Source: Bacteroides sp.
Lineage (GTDB): Bacteria; Bacteroidota; Bacteroidia; Bacteroidales; Muribaculaceae
Assembly: GCA_023666835.1 (NCBI GenBank)
Contig: JAMPBJ010000002.1
Coordinates: forward strand, 1 to 64,000
Direction of reading: 5' to 3'
DNA length: 64,000 bases
The notes beneath the pieces are model-generated. The model saw nothing but the letters and a program-made list of their open reading frames with translations, ran no database searches and was not told where the DNA came from. Both the position numbers and the translations under genes were made by a program. Positions 49,475 to 58,804 of this stretch are shown here, piece after piece. The stretch's first letter is position 1. Each line of letters starts with the position of its first letter.

Positions 49475-50899
49475 ATGCTGAAAGAAAAGAATCTGAAAAG
49501 AAGCTATTTGCTGGCCGATTACATTTCGACCAACATAGCTTTGTTGCTTTTCAATGTGTTCCGCTACTATAATTTGCCCAAGGTGACTGAAGAGTTTTGG
49601 TCGCTTTCGCAGTTTTTGCTTTCGCCCACTCTTGTCGTGGGGCAGATAGTGTTTCCACTGTTCATGCTCCTTATATATTATATGTCGGGCGTGGTCAGCG
49701 AGGTATATCTGCGATCAAGAGCCCAGGAATTGCTGTCGACGGTATGCACGGCATTCATAGGTGCTTTTGCACTGTTTTTTGCAGTGTTGATCAATGATCT
49801 GACGCTGGATCGAACCCACGACTATTCACTTTTTTTGGTGTTGTTTGCCTTGCTTTTTGTGGTTGTTTATATCCCGAGGGTTATTCTCACCACTCGCACG
49901 CAGCACAAACTGCTTCGCGGAGAAATCAATTTCCCTACGCTTATTATAGGCTATAGTTCAGTGCCTCAATTGTTCCCACGTCAATTGCAGAAATTGTATC
50001 GAGGCTTGGGGACGAAAGTGGTTGGATTGATCGACAGTGAGAACAGGGCACAATTCAGTTCGACAGGTACCGATCTGCCCATATATAATCTGAGTGATAT
50101 AGATGATGTGTGCCGTCGACTGAATGTGGCCAGACTGCTGGTGATACCACATCCCAAAGGCTGGGTCGACACGCTTGACGTAGTCAACAAGTTGTTCAGA
50201 CTCGACATCCCGACGCTGATTGCTGCTGAGGATCTGCCGGGTTATCTGTTCAACACCGAGCTGGCCACGATGCGCACCGAGCCGTATATCGATATTACAC
50301 GCAGCCGATTGTCGGCAAGTACGCTGAACATCAAGCGCGCAACTGACGTGGTGGTGTCGGCAATCATGCTGCTGCTGACTGCCATACCGATTGCTTTTAC
50401 GGCAGTTTTGATCAAGATCGATTCACGCGGTCCGGTATTCTATCGGCAGCGCCGGGTGGGATTGCACAAGCGTGAATTCAATATAGTGAAACTTCGCACC
50501 ATGCATCAGAGATCGGAGGCCGACGGACCGACGCTGTCGTCGCCCGGCGATGCACGAGTGACGCGTGTTGGGCGCATACTGCGCAAATATCGCATCGATG
50601 AACTGCCACAGTTCTACAATGTGCTTGTTGGTGACATGTCGATCGTGGGTCCCAGACCGGAGCGCCCCCATTATGTGGCTTTGATTATAGAGCGCGAACC
50701 GGCCTACACGCTGTTGTTTCGTGTGCGTCCCGGCATTACATCGCTTGGAATGGTCAAATATGGCTATGCCACATCGGTCGACGAGATGATAACAAGGTCG
50801 AAATTCGATATGCTATATCTTGAAAACATATCGATAGTGACCGATCTGAAAATAATACTCCACACGGCCCGCACGGTGCTCAACGGAGAAGGAATTTGA
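49475..50899 (+). CDS. polyprenyl glycosylphosphotransferase (sugar transferase)
   Basis: 474 residues. About four N-terminal membrane helices are followed by a Rossmann-like middle domain (~150-280, PTLIIGYSSVPQL), another helix (RATDVVVSAIMLLLTAIPIA), and the bacterial sugar transferase domain: IDSRGPVFYRQRRVGLHKREFNIVKLRTM with the catalytic DE in RIDELPQFYNVLVGDMSIVGPRPE. It transfers a sugar-1-phosphate to undecaprenyl phosphate at the inner membrane to start polysaccharide or glycan synthesis. No other polysaccharide genes adjoin it, so it may start a general glycan. Confidence 0.93.
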   Translation: MLKEKNLKRSYLLADYISTNIALLLFNVFRYYNLPKVTEEFWSLSQFLLSPTLVVGQIVFPLFMLLIYYMSGVVSEVYLRSRAQELLSTVCTAFIGAFALFFAVLINDLTLDRTHDYSLFLVLFALLFVVVYIPRVILTTRTQHKLLRGEINFPTLIIGYSSVPQLFPRQLQKLYRGLGTKVVGLIDSENRAQFSSTGTDLPIYNLSDIDDVCRRLNVARLLVIPHPKGWVDTLDVVNKLFRLDIPTLIAAEDLPGYLFNTELATMRTEPYIDITRSRLSASTLNIKRATDVVVSAIMLLLTAIPIAFTAVLIKIDSRGPVFYRQRRVGLHKREFNIVKLRTMHQRSEADGPTLSSPGDARVTRVGRILRKYRIDELPQFYNVLVGDMSIVGPRPERPHYVALIIEREPAYTLLFRVRPGITSLGMVKYGYATSVDEMITRSKFDMLYLENISIVTDLKIILHTARTVLNGEGI

Positions 50900-50910
50900 C
50901 GAGTTTCAAC

Positions 50911-52722
50911 ATGAGTCAGGAAGAGAAAGAAAATATCCATCATAGAGGGCCGTTCAGTTCAGTGTTCCACAAGTTGCTGTTATGGCGCGAGCATCATGTG
51001 TCGGAGAAGGCTTTTGTCTTCGTTCTGGCTCTGGTGGTCGGAACTTTGGGCGGCTTTGCGGCTTTGTTGTTAAAATGGCTCATACACACCATTCAGCATT
51101 TTCTGTCGGCCTATCTTGTGACCGATGAGGGCAATTATCTGTATCTGATCTATCCGGCTGTGGGTGTGTTTATCACGCTTCTGTTTGTGAAATACGTGGT
51201 GCGCGACAATATATCGCATGGTGTGACGCGTGTGCTTTATGCCATATCGCAAAACAAGAGTAGGCTGAAGCGCCACAACATACTTTCGTCGTTGTGTGCC
51301 AGTTCCGTTACCATAGGTTTTGGTGGTTCGGTGGGAGCTGAAGGTCCTATCGTGTTTTCCGGAGCCACGATCGGATCGACCATTGGACAGCTGTTCAGGA
51401 TGTCGCCACGTGTGCTCATGATCCTTGTGGGTTGTGGCTCGGCCGCGGGTATTGCCGGTATATTCAAGGCTCCGATTGCCGGATTGCTGTTCACCCTTGA
51501 GGTGCTCATGATAGATCTTACCACCGTGTCGGTGATGCCTCTGCTCGTGGCTTCTATTGCCGGGGCTGTTGTCAGCTATGCCTTCACAGGTTATGAGGCA
51601 GAATTCTTTTTCATGCAGAGTGAACCGTTTGTCACATCGCGAATCCCCTTTGCTGCCCTTTTGGGAATATTCTGCGGACTTGTGTCGCTCTACTTCACCC
51701 GCTCGATGAACATGATGGAAAATGCGTTCAAGCGAATTCACAGTCCCTGGCGACGCTATGGCATCGGAGTGGTCATCATGGCAGGCTTGATCTTCCTCTT
51801 CCCGCCACTATATGGCGAAGGCTATCAGTCGATCGTGGCTCTGCTGAGCGGTAATACTGAAGCCATCCTTGACGGATCGATATTCTATTCAGAGCGCGGA
51901 TCGGTTGTGCTGATCATTGCCTTTGTGGCGGCTCTGACCTTCAGCAAGGCATTTGCCACTTCGGCTACAAACGGAGCCGGTGGTGTTGGCGGCACGTTTG
52001 CTCCCTCGCTCTTTGTGGGATGCATGGCCGGTTTCCTCTTTGCCTATTCGATCAACCATGTGTTTGGCCTGGATCTGTCGGTTAAGAACTTTGCTCTTAT
52101 GGGTATGGCCGGAGTGATGGCCGGAGTGATGCACGCACCGCTAATGGGGATGTTTCTCACGGCGGAGCTGACCGGTGGCTACGAGTTGTTTTTACCGCTG
52201 CTGATAGTGTCGACCCTGTCGTATTTCACCATCAAGTTTTTCGAACCATACAGTATCTACGCCATGCGTCTGGCCCAGCGAGGCGAATTGCTGACGCACC
52301 ATAAGGACAAAGCCGTGCTGACACTTCTGAAGATCGACAACGTGATTGAAACCGACTTCTTGAAAGTCAGCCCCGAGATGGATCTGAAGGAGATGGTGAA
52401 AGTGATATCGCAATCGAGCCGCAATCTCTTCCCGGTGGTCGATGACAAGGACAACCTGATCGGAGTGGTTCAGCTCGACGACATCCGCAACATCATGTTC
52501 CGCCCCGACCTTTACCGCCGTATGCATGTCGAAAAATTCATGAGTACTCCTCCGGCTTTGATCGACATTCATTATTCGATGGAGAAGGTGATGAAGGTGT
52601 TTGACGATACAGGAGCATGGAACTTGCCGGTGGTCGACGGAGGAAAGTATGTAGGCTTTGTGTCGAAATCGAAGATATTCAATTCATATCGACGGGTTCT
52701 CCGACACTATTCCGAAGACTGA
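50911..52722 (+). CDS. ClC-family chloride channel/transporter with CBS domains
   Basis: 603 residues from ATG 50911; the frame is open to a TTG at 50896 overlapping the previous stop. ClC selectivity motifs: GGSVGAEGPIV (gating Glu present), GCGSAAGIAGIFKAPIAGLLF, and GGVGGTFAPSLFVG (GxFxP). The external gating Glu is compatible with either a channel or H+/Cl- antiporter. Two CBS domains (~475-600: NLFPVVDDKDNLIGVVQLDD, AWNLPVVDGGKYVGFVSK) form the C-terminus and may bind nucleotides. Co-transcribed with the sugar transferase by proximity only. Confidence 0.95.
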   Translation: MSQEEKENIHHRGPFSSVFHKLLLWREHHVSEKAFVFVLALVVGTLGGFAALLLKWLIHTIQHFLSAYLVTDEGNYLYLIYPAVGVFITLLFVKYVVRDNISHGVTRVLYAISQNKSRLKRHNILSSLCASSVTIGFGGSVGAEGPIVFSGATIGSTIGQLFRMSPRVLMILVGCGSAAGIAGIFKAPIAGLLFTLEVLMIDLTTVSVMPLLVASIAGAVVSYAFTGYEAEFFFMQSEPFVTSRIPFAALLGIFCGLVSLYFTRSMNMMENAFKRIHSPWRRYGIGVVIMAGLIFLFPPLYGEGYQSIVALLSGNTEAILDGSIFYSERGSVVLIIAFVAALTFSKAFATSATNGAGGVGGTFAPSLFVGCMAGFLFAYSINHVFGLDLSVKNFALMGMAGVMAGVMHAPLMGMFLTAELTGGYELFLPLLIVSTLSYFTIKFFEPYSIYAMRLAQRGELLTHHKDKAVLTLLKIDNVIETDFLKVSPEMDLKEMVKVISQSSRNLFPVVDDKDNLIGVVQLDDIRNIMFRPDLYRRMHVEKFMSTPPALIDIHYSMEKVMKVFDDTGAWNLPVVDGGKYVGFVSKSKIFNSYRRVLRHYSED

Positions 52723-52746
52723 AAACATGATCACGACCAAAATATT

Positions 52747-52777
52747 TTTGCAACAGTGGATTTTTATATTAATTTTG
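52747..52777 (+). promoter_or_regulatory. promoter of serC-serA
   Basis: TTTG at 52747-52750, 19-nt spacer, TAATTTTG at 52770-52777. Canonical, 47 nt before the serC ATG. Confidence 0.75.
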
Positions 52778-52824
52778 TCATCAGCATAAAAACAGTCTAA
52801 TTCACACTCATAACTCCATAAGAT

Positions 52825-53895
52825 ATGAAGAAGCATAATTTCTACGCCGGCCCATCGATTTTGAGCCAGTATACGATCAAAAACACCGCCGACGCAATCA
52901 TCAACTTTGCCGATACCGGCCTGTCGGTACTCGAAGTGTCGCATCGCAGCAAAGAATTTCAGGCTGTGATGGATGAGGCTCAGGCTCTTGTAAAGGAACT
53001 TCTTGAGATCCCCGAAGGGTATTCGGTGCTATTTCTCGGCGGAGGTGCAAGCCTTCAGTTCTGCATGGCTCCTTTCAACCTGCTGAAAACCAAAGCAGCC
53101 TATCTCGAGACCGGCACCTGGGCATCGAATGCCATCAAGGAGGCGCGCCTGTTTGGTGAGGTTGACGTGGTTGCTTCGTCGAAGGACGCCAACTTTACAT
53201 ATATCCCCAAAGGATATACGGTACCCGATGATGTGGATTACTTCCATTTCACGTCAAACAATACCATATACGGCACAGAGATGCGCCATGATCCCGACTT
53301 GAACGTAAGATTGGTGGCAGACATGTCGAGCGACATATTTTCGCGTCCGATCGATGTGGCCAAATATGACCTGATATATGCCGGCGCGCAGAAAAACCTT
53401 GCACCCGCCGGTGTGACCATAGCCATCGTTCGCGACGATGCTCTCGGACATGTCGACCGTCCCATCCCCACCATGCTCGACTATCGCACCCATATCAAAA
53501 AAGGATCGATGTTCAACACACCTCCGGTGCTCCCGATCTTCGCTGCACTGCAGACTCTCCGCTATTACAAGGAACTTGGTGGCGTTAAGAAGCTCGAGCA
53601 AATGGATCTTGAAAAGGCTGCGATACTCTACGATGCAATCGATTCGAGCCGCATGTTTGAAGGCACTGTCACCGATGAAGCCGATCGCTCGATCATGAAT
53701 GTATGCTTTGTGATGACTGCAGAATACAAGGAACTCGAAAAAGACTTTGTGGACTTTGCATCGACCAAGGGTATCGTGGGCATCAAGGGACATCGCTCGG
53801 TAGGTGGTTTCCGCGCTTCTCTCTACAACGCTCTTCCCAAGGAAAGCGTAGAGGTGCTGGTGGCCGCAATGAAAGAATTTGAATCGAAACATTGA
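52825..53895 (+). CDS. serC: phosphoserine aminotransferase
   Basis: 356 residues, standard length. [20 protein letters not shown] at the start, [29 protein letters not shown], and the PLP Lys in [13 protein letters not shown] are all SerC motifs. It converts 3-phosphohydroxypyruvate and glutamate into phosphoserine and 2-oxoglutarate; it may also act in pyridoxal phosphate synthesis. serA follows after 12 nt, so two consecutive steps of serine synthesis are co-expressed. Confidence 0.97.
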   Translation: MKKHNFYAGPSILSQYTIKNTADAIINFADTGLSVLEVSHRSKEFQAVMDEAQALVKELLEIPEGYSVLFLGGGASLQFCMAPFNLLKTKAAYLETGTWASNAIKEARLFGEVDVVASSKDANFTYIPKGYTVPDDVDYFHFTSNNTIYGTEMRHDPDLNVRLVADMSSDIFSRPIDVAKYDLIYAGAQKNLAPAGVTIAIVRDDALGHVDRPIPTMLDYRTHIKKGSMFNTPPVLPIFAALQTLRYYKELGGVKKLEQMDLEKAAILYDAIDSSRMFEGTVTDEADRSIMNVCFVMTAEYKELEKDFVDFASTKGIVGIKGHRSVGGFRASLYNALPKESVEVLVAAMKEFESKH

Positions 53896-53907
53896 TCACA
53901 AACGACT

Positions 53908-54828
53908 ATGAAAATATTAGTTGCTACAGAAAAGCCTTTTGCCAAAGCTGCTGTCGATGGTATCCGCGAAATAGTGGAGTCGGCCGGACTCGAGTTTGCG
54001 TTACTTGAGAAATACTCCGACAAGCAGCAGCTTCTCGATGCGGTGGCCACGGCCGACGGTCTGATTGTGCGCAGCGACATCGTGAACAGCGAAGTTATTG
54101 CCGCCGCTCCCAACCTGAAAGTAGTGGTGCGTGCAGGAGCCGGCTACGATAATATCGATCTCAAGGCAGCCACTGAAGCCGGTATATGTGTTGAAAACAC
54201 TCCCGGTCAGAATTCCAATGCCGTGGCCGAACTCGTTTTCGGTATGACGGTGATGGCTGTTCGCAACATGTATGACGGCACCTCAGGTACCGAACTCAAA
54301 GGCAAGCGACTTGGCATACATGCTTTCGGTCAGGTGGGTCGCAACGTTGCCCGCATTGCCAAAGGCTTTGGTATGGAAGTATCGGCTCTCGATCCATATT
54401 GCCCTGGTGGGGTGATGGTGGAAGCCGGTGTGACGCCTGTACACTCTGTAGAGGATCTGTATTCCAGCAACAAATTCGTGTCGCTTCATATCCCGGCCAC
54501 TCCGGAAACTGTCCGTTCGGTGGGCTATGATCTCATCACCCGTATGCCCAAAGGTGGTGTGCTGATCAATACAGCCCGTAAGGAAGTGATCGATGAAGAT
54601 GGACTTGCGCGTGCGCTTGCCGGTCGTCAGGACCTGAAATATGTAGCCGATGTGAAGCCCGCCAATGCTGAGGCTTTGATGGCCGAATTCCCCGGTCGGG
54701 TGTTCTTCACTCCAAAGAAAATGGGTGCACAGACATCAGAGGCCAATGTCAATGCCGGTCTTGCAGCTGCCCGCCAGGCTGTGGATTTCCTTAAGGAGGG
54801 CGTCGACAGATTCCGTGTCAACAAATAG
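53908..54828 (+). CDS. serA: D-3-phosphoglycerate dehydrogenase (short form)
   Basis: 306 residues: the two-domain form without ACT or ASB regulatory domains, so allosteric serine feedback is probably absent. D-2-hydroxyacid dehydrogenase motifs are VVVRAGAGYDNIDLKAA, HAFGQVGRNVARIA (NAD loop), SLHIPATPETV and LINTARKEVID. The catalytic His of the usual GGAHT region is replaced by a KKMGAQTSEA context. The position directly after serC makes SerA the best call over other hydroxyacid dehydrogenases. The thioesterase gene starts 20 nt later. Confidence 0.93.
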   Translation: MKILVATEKPFAKAAVDGIREIVESAGLEFALLEKYSDKQQLLDAVATADGLIVRSDIVNSEVIAAAPNLKVVVRAGAGYDNIDLKAATEAGICVENTPGQNSNAVAELVFGMTVMAVRNMYDGTSGTELKGKRLGIHAFGQVGRNVARIAKGFGMEVSALDPYCPGGVMVEAGVTPVHSVEDLYSSNKFVSLHIPATPETVRSVGYDLITRMPKGGVLINTARKEVIDEDGLARALAGRQDLKYVADVKPANAEALMAEFPGRVFFTPKKMGAQTSEANVNAGLAAARQAVDFLKEGVDRFRVNK

Positions 54829-54848
54829 CCACCGTCGATCTGCTGAAT

Positions 54849-55268
54849 ATGTCGGCTGAAGAAAAGAAATATCAGTTTGAGATGCCCATGCGAGTCCGCG
54901 ACTATGAAGTGGACTCGCAAGGCATTGTCAACAACGCGGTCTATCTCCACTATCTCGAGCATACTCGCCACGAATTTTGTCGATGTGCAAACACCTCGTT
55001 CAGAGCCATGCAGGAGCAGGGCATCGACCCGGTGATCCGTGAGATAACCATCAAGTATCTGCATCCGCTGGGACTCGGACAAGAGTTTGTCAGCTGCTTG
55101 TCGCTTCGCCGGTGTGGTGCCCGCTTTGTGTTTGTGCAGGATGTATATACTCTTCCCGACCGCACACCGGTGGTCGAGGCTGAGTGTACGGTGGTGTGCC
55201 TCGAAGATGGCCGGTTGACACGCGGCGACGTACTTGCAGAAGCCTTTGCCTACTATCTTCAGCAGTGA
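54849..55268 (+). CDS. acyl-CoA thioesterase, 4HBT hot-dog fold
   Basis: 139 residues. The YbgC/4HBT pattern is seen: MRVRDYEVDSQGIVNNAVYLHYLEHTRHEF, with Asp in the active-site YxxxDxxGxVNNxxY motif (given here in parts). Next is REITIKYLHPLGLGQEF, then FVFVQDVY. It hydrolyses acyl-CoA or 4-hydroxybenzoyl-CoA-type thioesters in the cytoplasm; exact substrate unknown. Likely in the serC-serA transcription unit. Confidence 0.9.
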   Translation: MSAEEKKYQFEMPMRVRDYEVDSQGIVNNAVYLHYLEHTRHEFCRCANTSFRAMQEQGIDPVIREITIKYLHPLGLGQEFVSCLSLRRCGARFVFVQDVYTLPDRTPVVEAECTVVCLEDGRLTRGDVLAEAFAYYLQQ

Positions 55269-55288
55269 TGCAATCATAACAATAACCG

Positions 55289-56401
55289 ATGGAGACTCCC
55301 GACGATCTGAAATACAAGATAGCATTCGCCTCACTTCGCGGAATCAACCCGCTCGTGGGCGGAGAATATCTTGCACGCGTCGGCGACGAGCGATGCTTCT
55401 TTGAGGCAACGCAGAGACAGTTGTCGGCCATGATGGGATTCTCTAACCGGTTGTTTGACGAAGCATATCGCAGTCAGCTACTTGAAAGGGCCGAACAGGA
55501 AGTGGCTTTTATAAGAAAGTCGGATGTGAAGCCGGTGTATTTCACATCGGAATCTTATCCTCAACGGCTTCTCGAAGCTGAGGATGCTCCGCTGATGCTG
55601 TATAAGCTTGGTGGAGCCGACTGCAATTCGCCGAGAATGATCTCGATAGTGGGGACACGTCATGCCACTGCCTACGGCCGCGATTATGTGGAACGGTTGA
55701 TCGAAGATCTCAAAAATCGGCTTGCAGAACCGCCTGTGATAGTCAGCGGATTGGCTCTGGGAATCGATGGGATGGCACATGCCGCTGCGTTGCGTTGCGG
55801 ACTGCCTACGATTGGTGTTCTGGCCCACGGGCTCAATATGATATATCCATCGCAACACCGCGATCTGGCTGCCAATATGGTGCGCAATGGTGGTGGGCTG
55901 CTGACAGAGTATGGCTCGCATGCACCTGTCCACAAAGGTAATTTTGTGGCCCGCAACCGCATAGTGGCGGCCATGACCGATTGCACTATCGTGGTGGAAT
56001 CGGCCAAAAAGGGTGGTGCATTGATCACTGCCCGGCTCGCTTCGGACTATCATCGCGATGTGTTTGCGCTTCCCGGACGTACATCCGACCGCTACAGTGC
56101 CGGATGCAACGACCTGATCAACCGCAATGTGGCAATGCTGATCCGCGACTGCGACGACCTGATAGAAGCCATGAACTGGCCTGTGAAAGACTCGGTGCCT
56201 GAACAGCCAACGCTTTTTGCCGAGCTGTCGGAGCCGGAGCAACAGGTGGTCGATCTGCTGACTGAAGTCGGCGAGATGGCAGTCAATCAGATGGCGATTA
56301 AGTTGAATATCAACATCGGCCGACTGATGTCGCTGTTGATTGACATGGAGTTCAAAGGTCTGATCATAGCATTTCCGGGCAGCAAATATCGCCTCAGCTG
56401 A
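55289..56401 (+). CDS. dprA: DNA-processing protein DprA
   Basis: 370 residues. A helical SAM-like N-domain (~5-70) leads into the Rossmann DprA core: MISIVGTRHATAYGRDYVE, VSGLALGIDGMAHAAAL, GVLAHGLNMIYPSQHR and PGRTSDRYSAGCNDLI. A C-terminal winged helix (~305-370, VVDLLTEVGEMAVNQMAIKL) is retained. DprA loads RecA on incoming single-stranded DNA during natural transformation and is widespread even in species not known to be competent. It is 20 nt after the thioesterase gene. Confidence 0.96.
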   Translation: METPDDLKYKIAFASLRGINPLVGGEYLARVGDERCFFEATQRQLSAMMGFSNRLFDEAYRSQLLERAEQEVAFIRKSDVKPVYFTSESYPQRLLEAEDAPLMLYKLGGADCNSPRMISIVGTRHATAYGRDYVERLIEDLKNRLAEPPVIVSGLALGIDGMAHAAALRCGLPTIGVLAHGLNMIYPSQHRDLAANMVRNGGGLLTEYGSHAPVHKGNFVARNRIVAAMTDCTIVVESAKKGGALITARLASDYHRDVFALPGRTSDRYSAGCNDLINRNVAMLIRDCDDLIEAMNWPVKDSVPEQPTLFAELSEPEQQVVDLLTEVGEMAVNQMAIKLNINIGRLMSLLIDMEFKGLIIAFPGSKYRLS

Positions 56402-56507
56402 CCTTTTGAGGCATTTCAGTTGTTTAAGTATATAGAACTAATTTAAACTATTTACCGAATGTTAAAAATTTGAACTCTGAACTATTCTTTTATTCACATT
56501 TTTGGTC

Positions 56508-56588
56508 TTTTTCGGCCGCTTTTCTTGATTTCATCGGTCACGTAGCTCGCTACGCTCCCTCTTCAATCGAGAAAATCGCCTCGAAAAA
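56508..56588. repeat. 81-nt imperfect palindrome with CGTAGC-TC-GCTACG core
   Basis: Outer arms TTTTTCG (56508-56514) and CGAAAAA (56582-56588) pair. Inner arms pair imperfectly (CTTTTCTTGATTTC with CAATCGAGAAAATCG), and the tip is CGTAGC/GCTACG around TC at 56541-56554. It lies in the gene-free DNA between dprA and the phosphorylase gene. It may be a terminator or a REP-type element. Confidence 0.6.
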
Positions 56589-56661
56589 TCCCTAATAATG
56601 TTAATAAATAGATTAAATGAGTTTATATATAATCCTCAGTTAACCAAAACAATCAAGTAAT

Positions 56662-57537
56662 ATGAGCAACAAAGTAATAGCACCGTCGGAACTGATCATC
56701 AACTCTGACGGATCTGTTTTCCACCTCCATCTTCTCCCCGAACAGTTGACCGACCGTATTATCCTTGTGGGCGATCCCGCACGTGTCAACATGGTGGCTT
56801 CGTTTTTCGACTCGATCACGTTTGAAGTGTCGTCGCGCGAATTTCACACCATCGGAGGCACCTACCGCGGCAAACCCATCATGTGTCTGAGCCATGGTAT
56901 CGGTCCCGACAATATTGACATCGTGGTGACTGAGCTCGACGCTCTTGCCAATGTGGATTTCACCACCCGCGAAGTCAAACCGGAGCACCGCACTCTCCAT
57001 ATGGTGCGCATCGGCACATCGGGCGCCCTTCAGCCCGAATTGAAAATAGGCACTCCGGTCATTGCCGAGAAGGCGATCGGATTTGACGGCGTGCTCAATT
57101 ACTATGCCGGTCGCCAGAGCGTGGCCGACCGCGAATTTGAAGACGCTTTCTGCGAAGCCGTAGGCTGGAATCCGTTGTGGGCCAAGCCTTATGTGGTTGA
57201 TGCAGATTCCTACCTTGTTGAAATTATAGGCCGCGACGACATGGTGCGTGGCAACACCATTTCCGCCGTTGGTTTCTACGGTCCGCAAGGTCGCGAAGTG
57301 CGTCTGCCGCTTGCCAACCCCGACCTCAACCGCCGCATCGAGGAATTCCGCTTCCATGGTCGCAAAGTGACCAACTACGAAATGGAATCCGCACCATTGC
57401 AGGGTTTGAGCCGACTGATGGGCCACAAGGCCATGACCGTATGCTCGATCATTGCCAACCGCATGTGTCATGAAGCCACACCTAATTATAAAACAGCCAT
57501 CCACGATCTGGTAGGCACCGTGCTCGACCGCATCTGA
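56662..57537 (+). CDS. nucleoside phosphorylase, uridine-phosphorylase-like
   Basis: 291 residues of the PNP/UDP superfamily. Phosphate-site and nucleoside motifs: RIILVGDPARVNMVASFF, LSHGIGPDNIDIVVTEL, RIGTSGALQPELKIG and VTNYEMESAPLQGLS (ribose/base contact Glu-Met-Glu). It cleaves uridine or a related nucleoside with phosphate to give ribose-1-phosphate and base. About 30-40 residues longer than E. coli Udp, as in other Bacteroidetes forms. The dus gene follows after 6 nt. Confidence 0.9.
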   Translation: MSNKVIAPSELIINSDGSVFHLHLLPEQLTDRIILVGDPARVNMVASFFDSITFEVSSREFHTIGGTYRGKPIMCLSHGIGPDNIDIVVTELDALANVDFTTREVKPEHRTLHMVRIGTSGALQPELKIGTPVIAEKAIGFDGVLNYYAGRQSVADREFEDAFCEAVGWNPLWAKPYVVDADSYLVEIIGRDDMVRGNTISAVGFYGPQGREVRLPLANPDLNRRIEEFRFHGRKVTNYEMESAPLQGLSRLMGHKAMTVCSIIANRMCHEATPNYKTAIHDLVGTVLDRI

Positions 57538-57543
57538 TCGCTG

Positions 57544-58482
57544 ATGAACAAAGAATTTTGCCTCTACGCTGCACCGCTGCAGGGATTCACCGAAGCGGTG
57601 TGGCGTTTTGCTCATAGTCGTGTTTATGGATCGTCAGGTGATGTGATCTATTTCACTCCCTTTGTCAGATTGGAGAAGGGGAGGGTGCGTGACAAGGATC
57701 TTCGTGACGTCGCTTCGCCGATGAATGCCGGACTCCACGTCGTGCCACAGGTGATATTCCGCGACGTTGATGAGTTGGGATCGATCGTTGACACACTCGC
57801 GTCGATAGGCGTTAAAGAGATAGATCTGAACCTTGGTTGCCCATTTCAGCTTCAGGTGCGGCGGGGCAGGGGTGCGGCATTGTTGGGCCACTCTGAGGTG
57901 ATGGATGCCGTGGCGGAATATATGTGTATGCGCAGCGATGTGGCGTTTTCGGTGAAGATGCGACTGGGCTGTGAACTACCTGACGAGTGGCGTGGGATTA
58001 TTGATGCTCTGAATCGAATGCCGCTCAGTCATGTCGCAGTCCATCCGCGCACGGCTGCACAGCAATATGGTGGCGAACTGCAGTTTGATGAATTCTCGCA
58101 ATTGGTTTCGTCACTTCGCCATCCAGTGATTTTCAATGGTGAAATCAAATCGCCTGAGGATATAGCCGATATCGTCCACAAATTCCCTAATATAAAAGGA
58201 GTGATGGTGGGGCGAGGCCTTCAGGCACGTCCATCGCTCTTCGACGAATGGAACACCGGCCGGACGCTAAGCGAGCAGAAGCGTCTCGAAGGAGTGGTGA
58301 AGATTCACGACATCATCTTCGATCATTATAAAGCCCACCTGTGTGGCGACGCACAGATACTGTCAAAGATAAAACCATTCTGGACCTACCTCGAACCCTT
58401 GATAGGCCACAAACCGATGAAGTCCATCAAAAAGGCCACCACCCTCAGCGCCTACACCCAGGCCATCGCCACCCTCCGGTAG
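57544..58482 (+). CDS. tRNA-dihydrouridine synthase
   Basis: 312 residues of the Dus family. FMN-barrel motifs: LYAAPLQGFTEAVWR, DLNLGCPFQLQVRRGRGAALL (active-site Cys in GCP), VHPRTAAQQYGG, VIFNGEIKSPED and GVMVGRGLQARPSLF. It reduces specific uridines to dihydrouridine in tRNA using NADPH. The segment after GCP (QLQVRRGRG) differs from the usual xxxVxKxGAG by a few residues. It is the short form without an extra RNA-binding domain. Confidence 0.92.
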   Translation: MNKEFCLYAAPLQGFTEAVWRFAHSRVYGSSGDVIYFTPFVRLEKGRVRDKDLRDVASPMNAGLHVVPQVIFRDVDELGSIVDTLASIGVKEIDLNLGCPFQLQVRRGRGAALLGHSEVMDAVAEYMCMRSDVAFSVKMRLGCELPDEWRGIIDALNRMPLSHVAVHPRTAAQQYGGELQFDEFSQLVSSLRHPVIFNGEIKSPEDIADIVHKFPNIKGVMVGRGLQARPSLFDEWNTGRTLSEQKRLEGVVKIHDIIFDHYKAHLCGDAQILSKIKPFWTYLEPLIGHKPMKSIKKATTLSAYTQAIATLR

Positions 58483-58659
58483 AACTATCTTACTCAACCA
58501 ATACAGGAAACTGACAACCAAACCGACCTTTATCTGACAACCTTCACTAGAAAAAGACACTATAACAATATACGTAATTATGGAGCGTTTATACTTCTTG
58601 ATGCGATAAATTGATTTAAATTGATTTAGTAGAAAATTTGAGGAAAAATTTGGGGAAAG

Positions 58660-58691
58660 TTTGGTTAAGCGGCGAAAAATCACTACCTTTG
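58660..58691 (+). promoter_or_regulatory. promoter of rplM-rpsI
   Basis: TTTG at 58660-58663, exactly 20 nt, then TACCTTTG at 58684-58691. Canonical. The transcript would start near 58698, leaving a ~107-nt leader. Confidence 0.8.
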
Positions 58692-58720
58692 CAGTCCGAT
58701 TATATCCAAAAATCAATCAG

Positions 58721-58772
58721 CGACACGCGCCGGGGCAGTGCCTTTGGCCGGGTATTTCTGCGGTAAGTGTCG
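58721..58772 (+). promoter_or_regulatory. structured leader before rplM, candidate ribosomal-protein leader
   Basis: CGACAC at 58721-58726 pairs with GTGTCG at 58767-58772, enclosing G/C-rich inner helices (GGCAGTGCC, CCGG..CCGG). It sits between promoter and start codon, where L13 or S9 could bind for autoregulation. The rest of the gene-free stretch 58483-58804 is AT-rich and empty apart from the promoter. Confidence 0.5.
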
Positions 58773-58804
58773 AATTAATTAACTATTTATCAATTAATTT
58801 AAAA

